This document shows, piece by piece, positions 35,076-47,572 of a stretch of DNA of 64,000 nucleotides. Made by a program: the position numbers and the translations under genes. The notes under the pieces are model-generated. The model saw only the letters and a list, made by a program, of their open reading frames with translations. It was not told the origin of the DNA and ran no database searches. The DNA lies in assembly GCF_032854445.1 (NCBI RefSeq), contig NC_088296.1, positions 12,376,706 to 12,440,705 on the forward strand, given 5' to 3'. This DNA comes from Liolophura sinensis (lineage: Eukaryota; Mollusca; Polyplacophora; Chitonida; Chitonidae). The first letter of the stretch is position 1, and each line of letters opens with the position of its first letter.

Positions 35076-35698
35076 AAATGAATTTAAGGCTTGGTTATTT
35101 TGTCTCCGTGCTGTATTTTCAAATTAGAGAAAAAAGGTGTTGTTTCCGCGGGTACTTTGTTTATCAGATGGAAACGGTAACATGGTATTGTTGATTGACG
35201 GGTGTAACAAGTTCAGGGAGGGCTGGCAAGAATAAACAGGTACGAAATGTCAAAATAAATGTATCAGCGCCTTAACCGTGAAAGCTAAGGTAGGCCTCTT
35301 CACAGGTATTCATTATTGATGGTGTTTTGTGTTAGCTTATACGCAAGTCTTTGGCACATCGGATACTTATCACCAGTGCCTTATGTATAAGCTAAAATAA
35401 AACAACATCAATAATGTCGTATTTGCCATATAAATTCGCTTAAAATGGCATAAAGGAACGAAGAAAGGATCATAAAATATCACCCTACCTTCTAAACAAA
35501 CCTCAAAACAACTTTCTAAAGTCTATAAAATTCTACTTTTTTAATGAATAACTTAATTTATGGAAGAAATATTGTAAGTCGGTCAAAGATAGAGCATTCA
35601 AAAGAAGACAAGGAAAACGGAGAAGTATGAAAACATTAACCACGTGTGTGGCTGTCAGAAGTGGAATGCGCTATTATTTGTTTATTTATTTATTTATT

Positions 35699-35955
35699 GG
35701 GGCCTCCGTGGCTCAGTTGGTTAGCACTCTAACGCAGGGTAATGACCCAGAAGCCTCTCACCAATGCGGTCGCTGTGAGTTCAAGTCCAGCTCACGCTGG
35801 CTTCCTGGTGGGAAGGTCTGCCATCAACATGCGGATGGTCGTGGGTATCCCCCGGGCTCTGCCCGGTTTCCTCCCACCAATATCCTTCAGCCGTCGTATA
35901 AGTGAAATATTTTTGACTACAGCATAAAACACCAATCAAATAAATAAATCAATCA
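35699..35955 (+). mobile_element. full-length tRNA-derived SINE (best copy)
   Basis: The head has an intact pol III box A (tggctcagttgg, 35,709-35,720) and box B (gagttcaagtcc, 35,777-35,788). The body includes tggtgggaaggtctgcca and cggtttcctcccacc. The tail includes gtataagtgaaatattttt and cataaaacaccaatc, ending in AAAT/AATC repeats. It serves as the reference for the truncated copies elsewhere in the window. LINE-mobilised, transcribed by RNA polymerase III, no protein. Confidence 0.9.
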
Positions 35956-35959
35956 AATT

Positions 35960-36145
35960 TATTTATTTACGGGATATACATGTACTCCAGATATTTGACA
36001 CTTATATAAGTGTGGTCAAGTTTGCGCATGGCCGCACCTTGCCAGGCACATAATATATCTCCTAACTTAGAGCTGTAAGTTGGATTCGAACCTTCTACCT
36101 TAATGCTCAAGGACAGTATCTGAGCTTCGGGATAACACGTTAAAG
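35960..36145 (-). mobile_element. tRNA-derived SINE, third family
   Basis: Read in reverse, ggttcgaatcc (a perfect box B) lies about 60 bases inside a head starting near 36,145. A (TTTA)n run at the other end (35,957-35,967) is the likely tail. Confidence 0.55.
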
Positions 36146-37624
36146 AGATTGACCAGTTTATAAAGAGTAGTCGAAGGCATTGCTGATTAAAACTTCTCTT
36201 ACAGACATTTGTTTTTCTTTTTTCATCATATCATGGGGGCATATAGAGAGAAGAATTAATGTATCCAAATAACTGGTAATTTGTTACGGATAGCTATAAC
36301 TTTAAGTAGGACACAAACGGCTTATTACGGATTAGTATAACGAAGCAGGCTCTGTGTGAGTTAGGCTAAGTGATACTTTGTCTATTTTGTCTCTATTGGT
36401 TTATTAGGATAAACACTCATGTAGGCGTCAAGCATAAAGTTGAAAAGAAGGCTGAAGGATTAATTTTATAATCCTCTGGAAACAATAAAGACTATTGATC
36501 CAAGAATCGATTGTATTGAACATTCCCTTCTATACCGTATTGTAAGTCGGTCATTTGTACGATGATAATAGGCCTACCCTGGCGTTTATCCGTGGAGGTC
36601 CTTCGTTATACTCCGAGTACTAAATAAAGAGAAAAAGTCTATAATTTCTGACGGTTCGAAGACGTGTTAGTAAAGACAGGAGTGGCTGAACACAATGATC
36701 TGCTGCCGAGGAGATAAGGCTGTAGTTTGAGAAAATTAGTTCGATAGGGAGCAAACGGAACCGATAAAAGCGAATTGAACTACTCTGAACTGAGGTAAAA
36801 AAAAATCGATGTAATGAAGAGAAATTGACAAAACGTAGAAGGAATGAAGGGACATCGCTGAGAATTATGTACTGTTGTTTGCTCGGATCGGCAAAGGTCT
36901 GATCGGTTTGAGAAACGCGATCGCTTGCCAATTCCAACAGTCTGTAAAAGTGCCGCCATTTTAATTTACGACGTCAAGTGAAGGTGGCGCTTCTGGTCAG
37001 CCGTAGTAATTTAACTACTCGGTAATGATGGTTAACCTTAGACCCACGCGCCCACCAGACAGTTTAAGCAGCTTTATTGCCGCTAGGAGGACGGGACTAA
37101 CGTGTTATTTTTCGAGATAGAGGTTGAACGGATGCGCAGAAACGTTCACAAGGAAATGTCACCGCACAATTCGGCTGTGTCAAAAACAATAAGTTAGGCT
37201 CATCAACGAACTGGGACTTTATGTCTGCAACAGTGCGCTTCCGTTAAAAAAAGTCAGTTACTTTTACTTGGAATAAGCGTAACCCCAATCATGTCCTTAT
37301 CGTTTTGGGCGATAAAACACAATAAATGCCTATATGAATATATTGGAACATGGTTTGGGCTAACTATTTGGCCGGCAATGATAAATATACCTAATTCACG
37401 TTGCCGAACTGGAGCTGATCTGCCAGAGGAAATACACAGTTAGGAATAGCACACTAAGCCCTATGCCTTCATCTGATACTGAACTCTCCTGATTCTGAAT
37501 GACTCGCAGTTTGACCTTCTTATGCACATTAAACTGACACCCGAAACAGTTAAATATAAATCGATATGAATGTGTTCGGTGCTTGATTTAGTTGATATGT
37601 TATATGGACCTCATCTACATGTGA
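36146..37624. other. no gene recognised
   Basis: One candidate coding start on the minus strand, AAAATGGCGGCAC at 36,951-36,963, opens 59 codons (MAALLQTVGIGKRSRFS...), but no good donor or family was found. An overlapping 105-codon ORF in another frame is also unrecognised. Confidence 0.5.
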
Positions 37625-37860
37625 TGGATAAGCTACGTGGCTCAGTGGTAAGACGCAAAACTCTAACCATGCGGCTGAAGAACTAGGTGTAGGTTCAATT
37701 CCGATTTTGTACAGGGAATTTCTAGATGACAATAAGCTATGAACCTCCCTCAGGTGGCTATTCCACAATGGACGAAGACCACTTGTCTTCAACTAATGAA
37801 CTGGGCAAGCTCCAGGATTTTCCACCAATGAAACATGCGCCATTTCGTCAGTAATTTGCC
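37625..37860 (+). mobile_element. tRNA-derived SINE, diverged
   Basis: Box A cgtggctcagtggtaag (37,637-) and box B ggttcaattcc (37,691-) at the right spacing for a tRNA-like head. The body continues to about 37,860. No clear tail. Confidence 0.65.
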
Positions 37861-40144
37861 AAAGGTCGGTGGTTTACCCCTATCTCTACACAACTGACCG
37901 CCATGATATACATTTTACATAACTACATTGAAAATGTCCAAAAAGAATGTTTATTAAATTAAACACGAATTCTTGGATTGTTAAAACAAATCGTTTTCGT
38001 GACGTAAAATTTCCTGACACTGTTGTTTGACTTCGAAATGCTAGTTCTTCTATAGTGACATTACAGCTCCAGTGTTTTCGTTGCAATATAGTCGTTGCAA
38101 GCAATAAAACACTTCGGTTGTGCAAGACAGTGCATCGTGAAATTACCGCTTACTTTAGGACAGAGACTAATGTTATATCAGCCCACGTACACATGTACAC
38201 CGTGGCACGTGTCGTCATGGTAATATGCCATTTTGTTGACCTCGTGATGTTCCACGCGATATTAGAAAATTGTTCTTTTACTTGGTCCTGTTTATTTCAT
38301 CACTTACTTCAATCTGCGCAACTTTCAGGATGCGGCGCGAAAACCGATCCGGAAATTCTTCTGATGTAGGATATACTTTCCACTCAAATACATATGCTGA
38401 ATCTGTTTTTTTTAACCACCCAGTACTTGATTTCTTGCTTACCACAAATTAAAATAAGTTATCAGCAAGTGGAAGTGGATTACCACTGAAGTGGCCTCGT
38501 GTAATTTACTGAAGCAATTTCGACTTAGTTTGCTTCCTTTTCGTTTTATGATAAAATCTCTAGGGCTTCACACAGATCCTGATATTAACACAATCCAAAG
38601 GTGCACTCGTGCCAAAGTTGCCATGCCAAACGTTACACGAGGTTTATTTGGAGAGAGGTCGCTTCTCACGTGATATAAGCCTAATCATTTCGGAAATTTT
38701 TTATTTTATTTTTTTTTTCATGATGAAGGCAACGATATGAGATGAAGGCTGGTCTTTTATTCCACCTAGTTACAAATGTAGGCGTGCAGATAGCCCGAAA
38801 CGTCAAGACGGAAGGCCACGCGCTATATTAAGTGTACATTTGTACATCATTAATACAGGTGGTGTGTATTTTAAAATTTCATGGAATTTCTTTAAATAGG
38901 TTTACATTTCCTATCATGTTTAGACAACTTTGTAGGCAAAAAATAAAATGATAGAAAAATAAATAATTTGAAAAATCCAGGCTACATTTTTAACTACACG
39001 TGCCAACTCTTGACAACGGTGAAAAAAAAGTATTATGTTACTTGTTGCCGGCAAAAGCCCTTTCCATCCACTGGACGTCGATTCAAACTGTTCCAAGTTG
39101 GAAAAATTTCTTCACAGACCGTGTTTGTATGTCCGGGTTAGTTCTGACAATTTTAGACACTTTCCGAAAATATCATGACTACGTAATTTGGCATATCTCT
39201 GACCATTTCATCATACTCTACGATAATCTAAAACTAGACACCTAGCATGAGACCTCACATGACACTGTCCCAAGTAAAGGATACCAGACCAAACTACAGT
39301 TAGTCCCATTTATTTACGGTAGTCTTCATGTTTTACCTTAAATCAGGCAAACCAAAATTTAAGGATACAGCAAATTGCCAAAATTGTGTTTTCTTACCCA
39401 CGAAGAACCAAACCCAGATAAAGGCTAATCATTGTGATTTTGGGGTGTTACACCAGTGCACAAACAAAACGTCGCCTACATCAAACTGGCCTGTAAGTCA
39501 CCCAATACATTTTGAATTCATTTTATTCCTCCTGGATACGCAGTTGGCAAAAGGACTAAATATGCATTGGGTTAGCTTATAAAGAAATCTTTGTATCTCT
39601 ACTGAGACCTGATTAATACGAGCCTCATTCTGACAGCTTCCTGTCGGTACGGGATCTTGAAGAAGGACAGGACGAGACCAATTTGTTGATGGCGATCTCG
39701 CATTCACGGTACGAGATTCCACGATAGCACATCAACCACTTCACCTCCTTTCAAAAATGGCGCCTGTCCGCCCGTCGTTTGACCTTCAAGAGTGTGAAAG
39801 GTCACGGGCATCCCTTTTCCGAAAACATTCCCGTAACATCGGGATCTCCAACCGGAACAGGAAAGTTTGACTGCCAAAACTTAAGAGAGCACATGACAGT
39901 TTACGGACAATAGCACTAGGTAGCTGTCGTACTACATTGTTAGCTCTGTGTGTAACGATTATTTTATATCATTCATTTTATTTTGTTAAGTTTTGATTCA
40001 ACACCCGTATCTTAAGTGGTAATTAACTTTTGCGTCCTAACTTTATAAAGATTCCCATTGAGTATACTCGGGCAACTACTGCTGTGAAACATGAAAACAC
40101 AGCACGGGTCGTATAAGAGTACACATGCTGGGATTTTTTTTTTA
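37861..40144. other. no gene recognised
   Basis: ORFs here (largest 104 codons at 38,055-38,369) show no motif. Nothing repetitive was noted. Confidence 0.5.
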
Positions 40145-40405
40145 CGTACAAGCGAATTCACTTGTAGCGGCCGAGGAGTTAGTGTGCCAGCGCGGCGCAA
40201 TGACCCACGAGCCGCTCACCAAAACGGTGGTTCACACTTCAACTCGTGCTGGCTTCATGTCCAGTTGTACGTGGGAGCGTCTTCCAGCAACCTGCGGATA
40301 GTCGTTAGTATCGCCCTAGTTCTGCCATATTTCTCCCATCATAATGCTGGCCGCCGTCGTATAAGTGAAATACTCGTAAAGCACCAATCAAATGAATACA
40401 TAAAT
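40145..40405 (+). mobile_element. tRNA-derived SINE, first family
   Basis: The head has box-A- and box-B-like parts (gtagcggccgaggagttagt, cacttcaactcgtgctggc). The body is gggagcgtcttccagcaacc. The tail is ggccgccgtcgtataagtg with taaagcaccaatcaaatg. Same family as 35,699, more diverged. Confidence 0.82.
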
Positions 40406-41252
40406 GCAATTGTATATGTATTTATATGAGCACGGTAAGCGTGGTAACTTATACCTCACCCACAGTTATTTCCCTGTATTTTTAACAAAGATATGTGTGT
40501 GTTGGGGATGGTAAATTTAAGACCGGAAATCTCCGGCTCCATCTGATCATAAGTTAAATATCCACCGCTGTCGTTGCTATGGTTTTGCATTCTGTGTCAA
40601 AGTCTCTTATATTATTAACCTCTGTTGGTTAATAAGGATGTGGTATAACGCATCATTCACACTTGGATTTAAATAATGCGGTATTTTATCCTTCTACGAG
40701 TACTTTATGTCAGCTGTACAGCATAAGTATCCCGTTTATAGGCTGTATTAGAAATAACCATAGCAACGACAGAGTATAAAGAAAAACTTGCCCTATTTCC
40801 TGTGTGTTTGAGGTCGACAAGCCGTTTGTTGTTTACCAAAGATCAACATTGTTAAAGGTCAATAATAGAGTGTGTAGGAGAGTTTTTATGACTTTGACAG
40901 TTACTGCGGAAAGAATAAAATCATAACGATAGGTCACGTAAATAACGTGCATCAACGCTATTTTGACTAATGTGCGCTAACATATGACAAGATTCTACGG
41001 TTACGCATCCAACAGGGGGGAGACACTACCCATTAAACCCAAAATTTGGGGGAAAAAGATTACTTTTTTTAATCCGGACCGCTTACTACAATAACAATTG
41101 TATCGATAATGAGAGATGACGGCTGGCGTCAGCAATACTAATAAAGTTCACGAACCTCTACAAAGTGATAGTACGTTAAAAGTTTTATACGTGGGCAAAA
41201 ACCCGTTAATGACGGGTCCTTAAGACGGGTACTGATATCGCCACATAGCCTT

Positions 41253-41487
41253 CTGGGCCCAGTTGTTCGAAAATGTATTGGCTGATACTGGTAGGACGTC
41301 ATATTTTGTATCTAAAATTAAGCAACCTATACAGTTCTTCAAAGTCAAAGTATAACAGTAGCAGTTTTAGTTCATATTTAATATACTTGTATACAATTTT
41401 TTTAGGCTAAGTACTAGATTAAAGATTTGGCTTAAAGTTAAATCTGTTATTATGTCTTAAGCCGGTTTTGAACAGCTGGGCCCAGTG
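41253..41487. mobile_element. MITE-like foldback, about 235 bp
   Basis: Both ends carry the palindrome ctgggcccag. The left continues ttgttcgaaaatgtattgg and the right, in reverse, ctgttcaaaaccggctt. Pairing is weaker inward (gcttaagac/aacttta-type matches). AT-rich centre, no ORF. Confidence 0.75.
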
Positions 41488-41629
41488 AACAAATAATTTG
41501 TCTGCGTTAATACTACAGAGAATAGGAGATTTTCAATCGCGCCAAATTTGAGCCCTTTCAGTGGAATAGTAACTATACTGAGAGCTGTATAAATGAATAA
41601 AAACAATAAATTTCAATCTAGCTAAATGC

Positions 41630-41722
41630 CTCCGTTTTCTCCTGCCATAACGCTGCCCGTAACGCTGAGTGAAATATTCTTGTGTATGGCGTAAAACACC
41701 TATCTAATACATAAATAAATCC
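41630..41722 (+). mobile_element. SINE tail fragment, first family
   Basis: ctcctgccataacgctgccc, gtgaaatattcttgtgtatg and gcgtaaaacacctatc, then AATA repeats. Confidence 0.75.
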
Positions 41723-44700
41723 AGTTGGATGTGGCGTTCCATTATAAATTTAATATTTACCTGACAATCATAAATTTGAGAGAAAACCAGTGGAGAGTTT
41801 GGCAAAGCAGCCCAAAAAGTGTGACAACAGGAGAGTTTCGAGTACGAACTCTTTTGTCGTTAAGGGTAAAAAACAGTCGTACTGGATCATGTGACTTATG
41901 AAAATGTTAGGCAACATTAGTGTATGTTAATTTACCGATCACCTGGCTCACCGTGTTATAGGTCCACAAATGACAGCCCTTTTTTGTTAGAAACTTCTCA
42001 AGGTCACAAATGCTCAGCTCCTCAATTTTCTCCATCCCTCATCCACTTTAAAGTACTTTTTGCCAAACTTTTTTCAGACACCCACATGACCAAAAAATAG
42101 TTGCTTAATTTTTTTTTGACAGGTAACAGGTACAGTAGGATTTTTTCTATGTCTAGCGATAAAACAGTACGAACTTGAAACTCCCCTGTTAGTAACTGGT
42201 CTCACATAACCGGTATCAGTTCAGACAAAGATTGATCCTGCCTGTGTAAGTGGTAGCACTGCACTGGCCCTAAAGGCAAACATGGCTCAACCAATTGCAA
42301 TGTAATCAACCGCCATATCCTGTATACTAATATATAAACGTATACATCAACCAAAACATTAAACATACGTACCATACTCCTTTTTCTAATTGCTCTCGGG
42401 CAATAATGTCCACAAAGTAAAGGAAAGAATTAATTTATATCAAGCAAAGGTACTATAAACATGACCAAAGGTACAGCTGCCCATAACAGTGTTAGGAGAA
42501 CATGGAGACCGGTAAATATGGAATCTGTAGCCTGTGGCGATAACGCAGTGTGTTACTGGTAATGGATATGCATGTTTTGTTTTATAGGTAGTTACCTACA
42601 AGGCTGCTAATGCACCCGATGCCCGCAAGAAGGATTAAGGGGTAACATCAAAACGACGAGACCTTGTCCGAAGGAAATTGGCCCCGTCTGTACATCGGTT
42701 CACAAGCCTGGGGCATTCTGTGGCATGTAGCTCTTTACTACTTCACATTTTCTGTGACGTTGTATTGGAAATTCGATACGTCACTATGTAAGCTACAAAA
42801 AGACTGCAGCGTTTCGGCCGAGAGCAGTGCGTCTTCTTAACATGGACCCGTTATAAATATATTGTTTTAGGGTACAGGAGCTGGTGGAGTCTCTTCCAAG
42901 GGTAGCTCAGCCCTTGGGTGTGAAGTGCATTCCTGTCTTTGCCATAAGGTTTAGAGGGTAAACTGGTAATCTGGTTTTCATTCATTGCGAAAAAAAAACA
43001 ATGGTTAAGTCAGTTTGGAACACTATCCTCATTGTGCGGGAAAAAGATATTTCAGAAGTTTAACATAGTATCACATCTATTTTGTTTAACTCTTTCTTAG
43101 GGAAGTGAAATCATGGGTTGATACTCTCTGATAACGCAAAAGATAAAATGTCAACAAGTTTCTATGTGTTGAAATGATACAACGTGTCAAATGATGTCAA
43201 ATGTAAGCAACTGTTCAAGATTTTGAACATTTAGAATACGAAACGCAACATCCGAAATTAAGTCAATTCGACGAACTGTGCATGTGGAATTAAATGAGGC
43301 ACCAGTTCTTTTGCGTCCTATGACTCATTTATCTGGTGTTCACCTGGATATAATCGTTGACATAATTACTAACCTACTTCTACACTCTAGATTAAAACGT
43401 ACAATATAACTCTATTAGTTTTTTTCACTAATTTGTTAAAATAGGTAGTGTTTTTATTTAATAAAGACAACTTTTTCGATCATTCTCCATCTTATGTATG
43501 AAGAAATGTGTACCCTAAAAAAATGATGTTCCAAGAATCACTTTCAACCGCTGACACCTTATTACGTCATTATGAACTTTTATTCAGCATTGAATTCCCA
43601 ATAAAGATGTTCCCCTTTGCTATCTATATACGTCTTGCAAGGGAATGCAAGAGCTGAACATAACAGCCTTTTTGATTTCGTGCAAAAACAGTCATTTTGC
43701 CATTTATTAAAGAGCTCATGCGCTCTGTGAGTCTTAAAGCAAAGCCAAGTAACGGCGACCTGAGAAGGAATTATCATTTATCATAACATTAAAAACAGGC
43801 CTAAAACTTTCCTACATAATAACAATTTGACATCTATTAAAGATTTTCTTGCAAATTTTCGACATTGTGTATTGAGCGATGCCATAAAATGCAATGGATT
43901 CCGAAATGAAATACAATCTTTACAAATTGGTCAATAAATTTCCGAACAATTTCGTTCATTCTTGTAAGTATGTGTGTGTGTGTTTTTTTCACTGATGTAT
44001 TTTTTCAGTGACTTATTTTCCTCAGAAGTTGCGGATAAAACGATCGACTATCAATGATGACTTGGATTGAGTGTGAACCTCGAGGCCAAATATCGCGCAG
44101 GGTATTTATTTCATCAGTCAGGCCTATTCTGTGATTGGGCCGTAGTATCATGGTGGAGATTCGCCGAAAGCTTTTGATTTGGTACTTTTTTTCTCTCGTT
44201 CTGTTCATATAAACGCAACATTTAGTAAGCGATGACCCGTTCCACGAATCCCATTCCTTGTCACGCACAAGAAATTGTCCCACCAATAACACATGACATG
44301 CTGGCAACAAGCCAGTGTCATTTGAATAAAGCTAATTTTTCGTGTGGACTGCTTACAGGCGCTATCGGCGATACTTGGTTCTCGAATCGCTCGACTCTTC
44401 TAGCTGACAGCCATCATCACCCTCTTTGTTGTGGTAGCTTTTACTATTTGTCCACCTAAAGTAGGACTATTCGTTCGAAATAAACGCAAATTATTTTGCA
44501 TCACGGGGCGTAAAAAAGACCGGATGTTTCATTTTGTGGCGAAATTGTTCGCAACGATTTATTCTGACATCGAACTTCGAGTCCTAATTGCTATTATTTT
44601 TTTAACTTTGTCCGGAACGACCGCAGAGGCGTCTTTTCCCTGATAGTCATTGTAGATCCTTCTCCTTTTCTGTTCTAAGTTATACTTTTTTATTTACCCG

Positions 44701-45479
44701 ACGATCTCAGTGGTGCGCAACGTTAGCCAATTATGTTTTGCTCACCGAGAGTCAATTGACCGAACTCTCAGGAAAGTTTTAGATTTGCGAGATTACCATT
44801 TGACTCACTGCCAAAATGTGGAATTAGATTACAGAATTAGTGGACACGGACTATGTGCAATGTTTCGTGCTTATCTGACACTCCATCGAATTATAAAAGT
44901 CAAAGTAACAGTCCATCATTTGCCAGCTCACGGATCGCAACCTTCGATATAAAGATCTCCATTACCGTAAGAAACGAGTCTTTCCTTCGCAAAATGAAAT
45001 AAATGTTTAACATATGTTGAGTTGAGGGGTTCGTGACTGATATTGGCTGCATAATATTTTTACGATCATTTGTATCGATGAAGAATGCTGATTTAGACTT
45101 CCAAATTGTCACAGCTGGTTCAAACTTCTAGTGAGTTCTGATAGGTTCAACCATCCAGAAACACGCATCTCAGCCGTGCTGCTCCCACCCACCTGATTAT
45201 AGTGCTTTGAATGTCATAAAGATATAGTACGGATTTTCCTGATAAGAACAATCAGTAATCAGTTGATTTACTGTACACGCGTGGAGCACGACCTAGAAAT
45301 TTAAAACTTTCGTGCACACAAAAATTCAATATTTTGTAGAAAAAATCCCCCCACCCCACCACACCCCCGAAAACTATATATTTTGGGGTTGATTTGGAAC
45401 AACTCGAAAGAATTTTTGTGTTAATATACTTTGTTTTGACTATTATTTATCCATTAGTTTTTCTGACATGCTACCGTGC
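41723..45479. other. no gene recognised
   Basis: If the proposed minus-strand gene is real, this is part of its 17.8-kb intron between exons D and E. I saw no family motif; ORFs are short. Confidence 0.5.
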
Positions 45480-45597
45480 CTATGTGTCGTTCAGCCCCAT
45501 TCATGCATCATTATTATAACCTCTATCTTCTTTTCGTCGTCATATGACTGAAAAATTATTAACTGCGATGTTAAACCCCAAGCACTCACTCACTCTA
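45480..45597 (+). mobile_element. SINE tail fragment, second family
   Basis: tcgtcatatgactgaaaaat, then gcgatgttaaaccccaagc and a short CACT repeat. Matches the tails at 30,170 and, in reverse, 51,019. Confidence 0.75.
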
Positions 45598-46606
45598 TCT
45601 TCTTTTTGTTAAAAGACTGGTTTTTCTGCTGGAACGCAAATTGGTGTCAATAGGTATCGAAGTCTCGACATATACCTAAAACGACGAAAAGAAAAGCCTT
45701 GTGAGGCTAATCTTTACTCCACCAGCCATAGATTTTATGTTCAGTTTAAACCGAACAGCTGTGAACTTGGGCACGTGAACGCGATGCAAGAATCACCAGA
45801 TCATCGGCATTTATAGTAACAAAATGGAAATTGGCCCTTGACTTTAGAAGGGTACTGGCCTAATTTCTAGTTATTTATAACAGTAATAAAATCGACTGAT
45901 CAGTAGCTTTCGTCGAACAGATTTATTTTATTGCGTGTAAGGGTTTCTACGAAAGGCAGTTAATGGGCTTGTATCAATTTGCCTGCTCGTCGTATCGCGG
46001 ATGAATACCGTCCGTCTCCAAACCTTTTCTGTGCGTTATAACGCCACATGTTCAGGAAGAGGAGTTATTAATTTTTCACGATGGTATTCGAAGCACAATC
46101 ATGCAGCAGCTCTTTGTCTTTGCCTAGCCTCGCAGATGACCGGTCGTGTTTCTCAGGTCTTTTATCGATTAGTCATGCCTCACCGAGTAATAACACATGT
46201 TTGCCTAGCCAAGGTCAGACGTACAAAAGCGATAATTAAGTAGCCTTAAAAAGGCACCTTCTGTTGTATAATCTGCAACAGACGTTTAAGCTTCACGACG
46301 CAAATATGCTCTTATTAAATGTCAAAGCACATGAAGTAACACTATGGTATCCTAACATATTTACCTTGAGTGAAAGACGGCTAAAATGCCAGTAGACCAA
46401 ATTAGATAAACAAACGATTTTTTTTTTATTTTGTTCATTTAAGACAAGCTTGTAAAGAAAAAAAGATTAGGAAATGAAGGACTAACTGCACGCCATCTGT
46501 TTCATTATTTCAAGAATATTTCAAGAAGAGATAGCAGGGTAATCAAGTGAGGCGATTAGCCATTGCAGATTTCGTGTACAGGTTAAAGATAGGGTTTTTT
46601 GTCGCA

Positions 46607-47572
46607 AATATCTGTGAACATGCAGTCTCGCTTCTCTCTGTGAACATGCAGTCTCGCTTCTCTCTGTGAACATGAAGTCTCGCTTCTCTCTGTGAACATG
46701 CAGTCTCGCTTCTCTCTGTGAACATGCAGTGTGGCTTTTATCTGTGAACATGCAGCCTCGCTTCTCTCTGTAAACATACAGTCTCGCTTCTCTGTGTGAA
46801 CATGCAGTCTCGCTTCTCACTGTGAACATGAAGTCTGGCTTTTATCTGTGAACATGCAGTCTCGCTTCTCTCTGTAAACATGCAGTCTCGCTTCTCATTG
46901 TGAACATGAAGTCTCGCTTCTCAGTGTGAACATGCAGTCTCGCTTCTCTCTGTGAACATGCAGTCTCGCTTCTCTCTGTAAACATGCAGTCTCGCTTCTC
47001 TGTGAACATGCAGTCTTGGTTCTCTGTGTAAACATGCAGTCTCGCTTCTCTCCGTGAACATGCAGTCTCGCTTCTCTCTGTGAACATGAAGTCTCGCTTC
47101 TCTCTGTAAACATGCAGTCTCGCTTCTCTGTGTGAACATGCAGTTTCGTTTCTCTCTGTGAACTTGCAGTCTCGCTTCTCTCTGTGGACATGCAGTCTCG
47201 CTTCTCTCTGTAAACATGCAGCCTCGCTTCTCTCTGTAAACATACAGTCTCGCTTCTCTGTGTGAACATGCAGTCTCGCTTCTCACTGTGAACATGAAGT
47301 CTGGCTTTTATCTGTGAACATGCAGTCTCGCTTCTCTCTGTAAACATGCAGTCTCGCTTCTCATTGTGAACATGAAGTCTCGCTTCTCAGTGTGAACATG
47401 CAGTCTCGCTTCTCTCTGTGAACATGCAGTCTCGCTTCTCAGTGTGAACATGAAGTCTCGCAAATATCTGTGAACATGCAGTCTCGTTTCTCTGTGTGAA
47501 CATGCAGTTTCGTTTCTCTCTGTGAACTTGCAGTCTCGCTTCTCTCTGTGGACATGCAGTCTCGCTTCTTAT
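46607..47572. repeat. 26-bp satellite array, about 37 copies
   Basis: Unit tgtgaacatgcagtctcgct tctctc. Blocks within the array are duplicated: the run starting tgcagcctcg at 46,751 recurs at 47,217 (offset 466), and cagtttcgtttctctctgtg at 47,141 recurs at 47,505 (offset 364 = 14 units). All three minus-strand frames are open for 120-150 codons. Since 26 is not divisible by three, each frame spells a rotation of one 26-residue peptide beginning MFTERSETACSQREARL. A repeat artefact unless transcription is shown. Confidence 0.97.

Noticed and set aside
35709-35790. A functional tRNA gene
   Set aside because: Boxes A and B are good, but the sequence does not fold as a complete cloverleaf by eye and it continues into a SINE body.
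36620-36963. Minus-strand ATGGCGGCA start and the overlapping 105-codon ORF
   Set aside because: No usable donor and no recognisable protein; the two frames compete.
42780-42850. Sequence 'gcgtttcggccgagagcagt' as the 3' end of a Penelope-like element
   Set aside because: Only a short resemblance, with no RT or other domain nearby.
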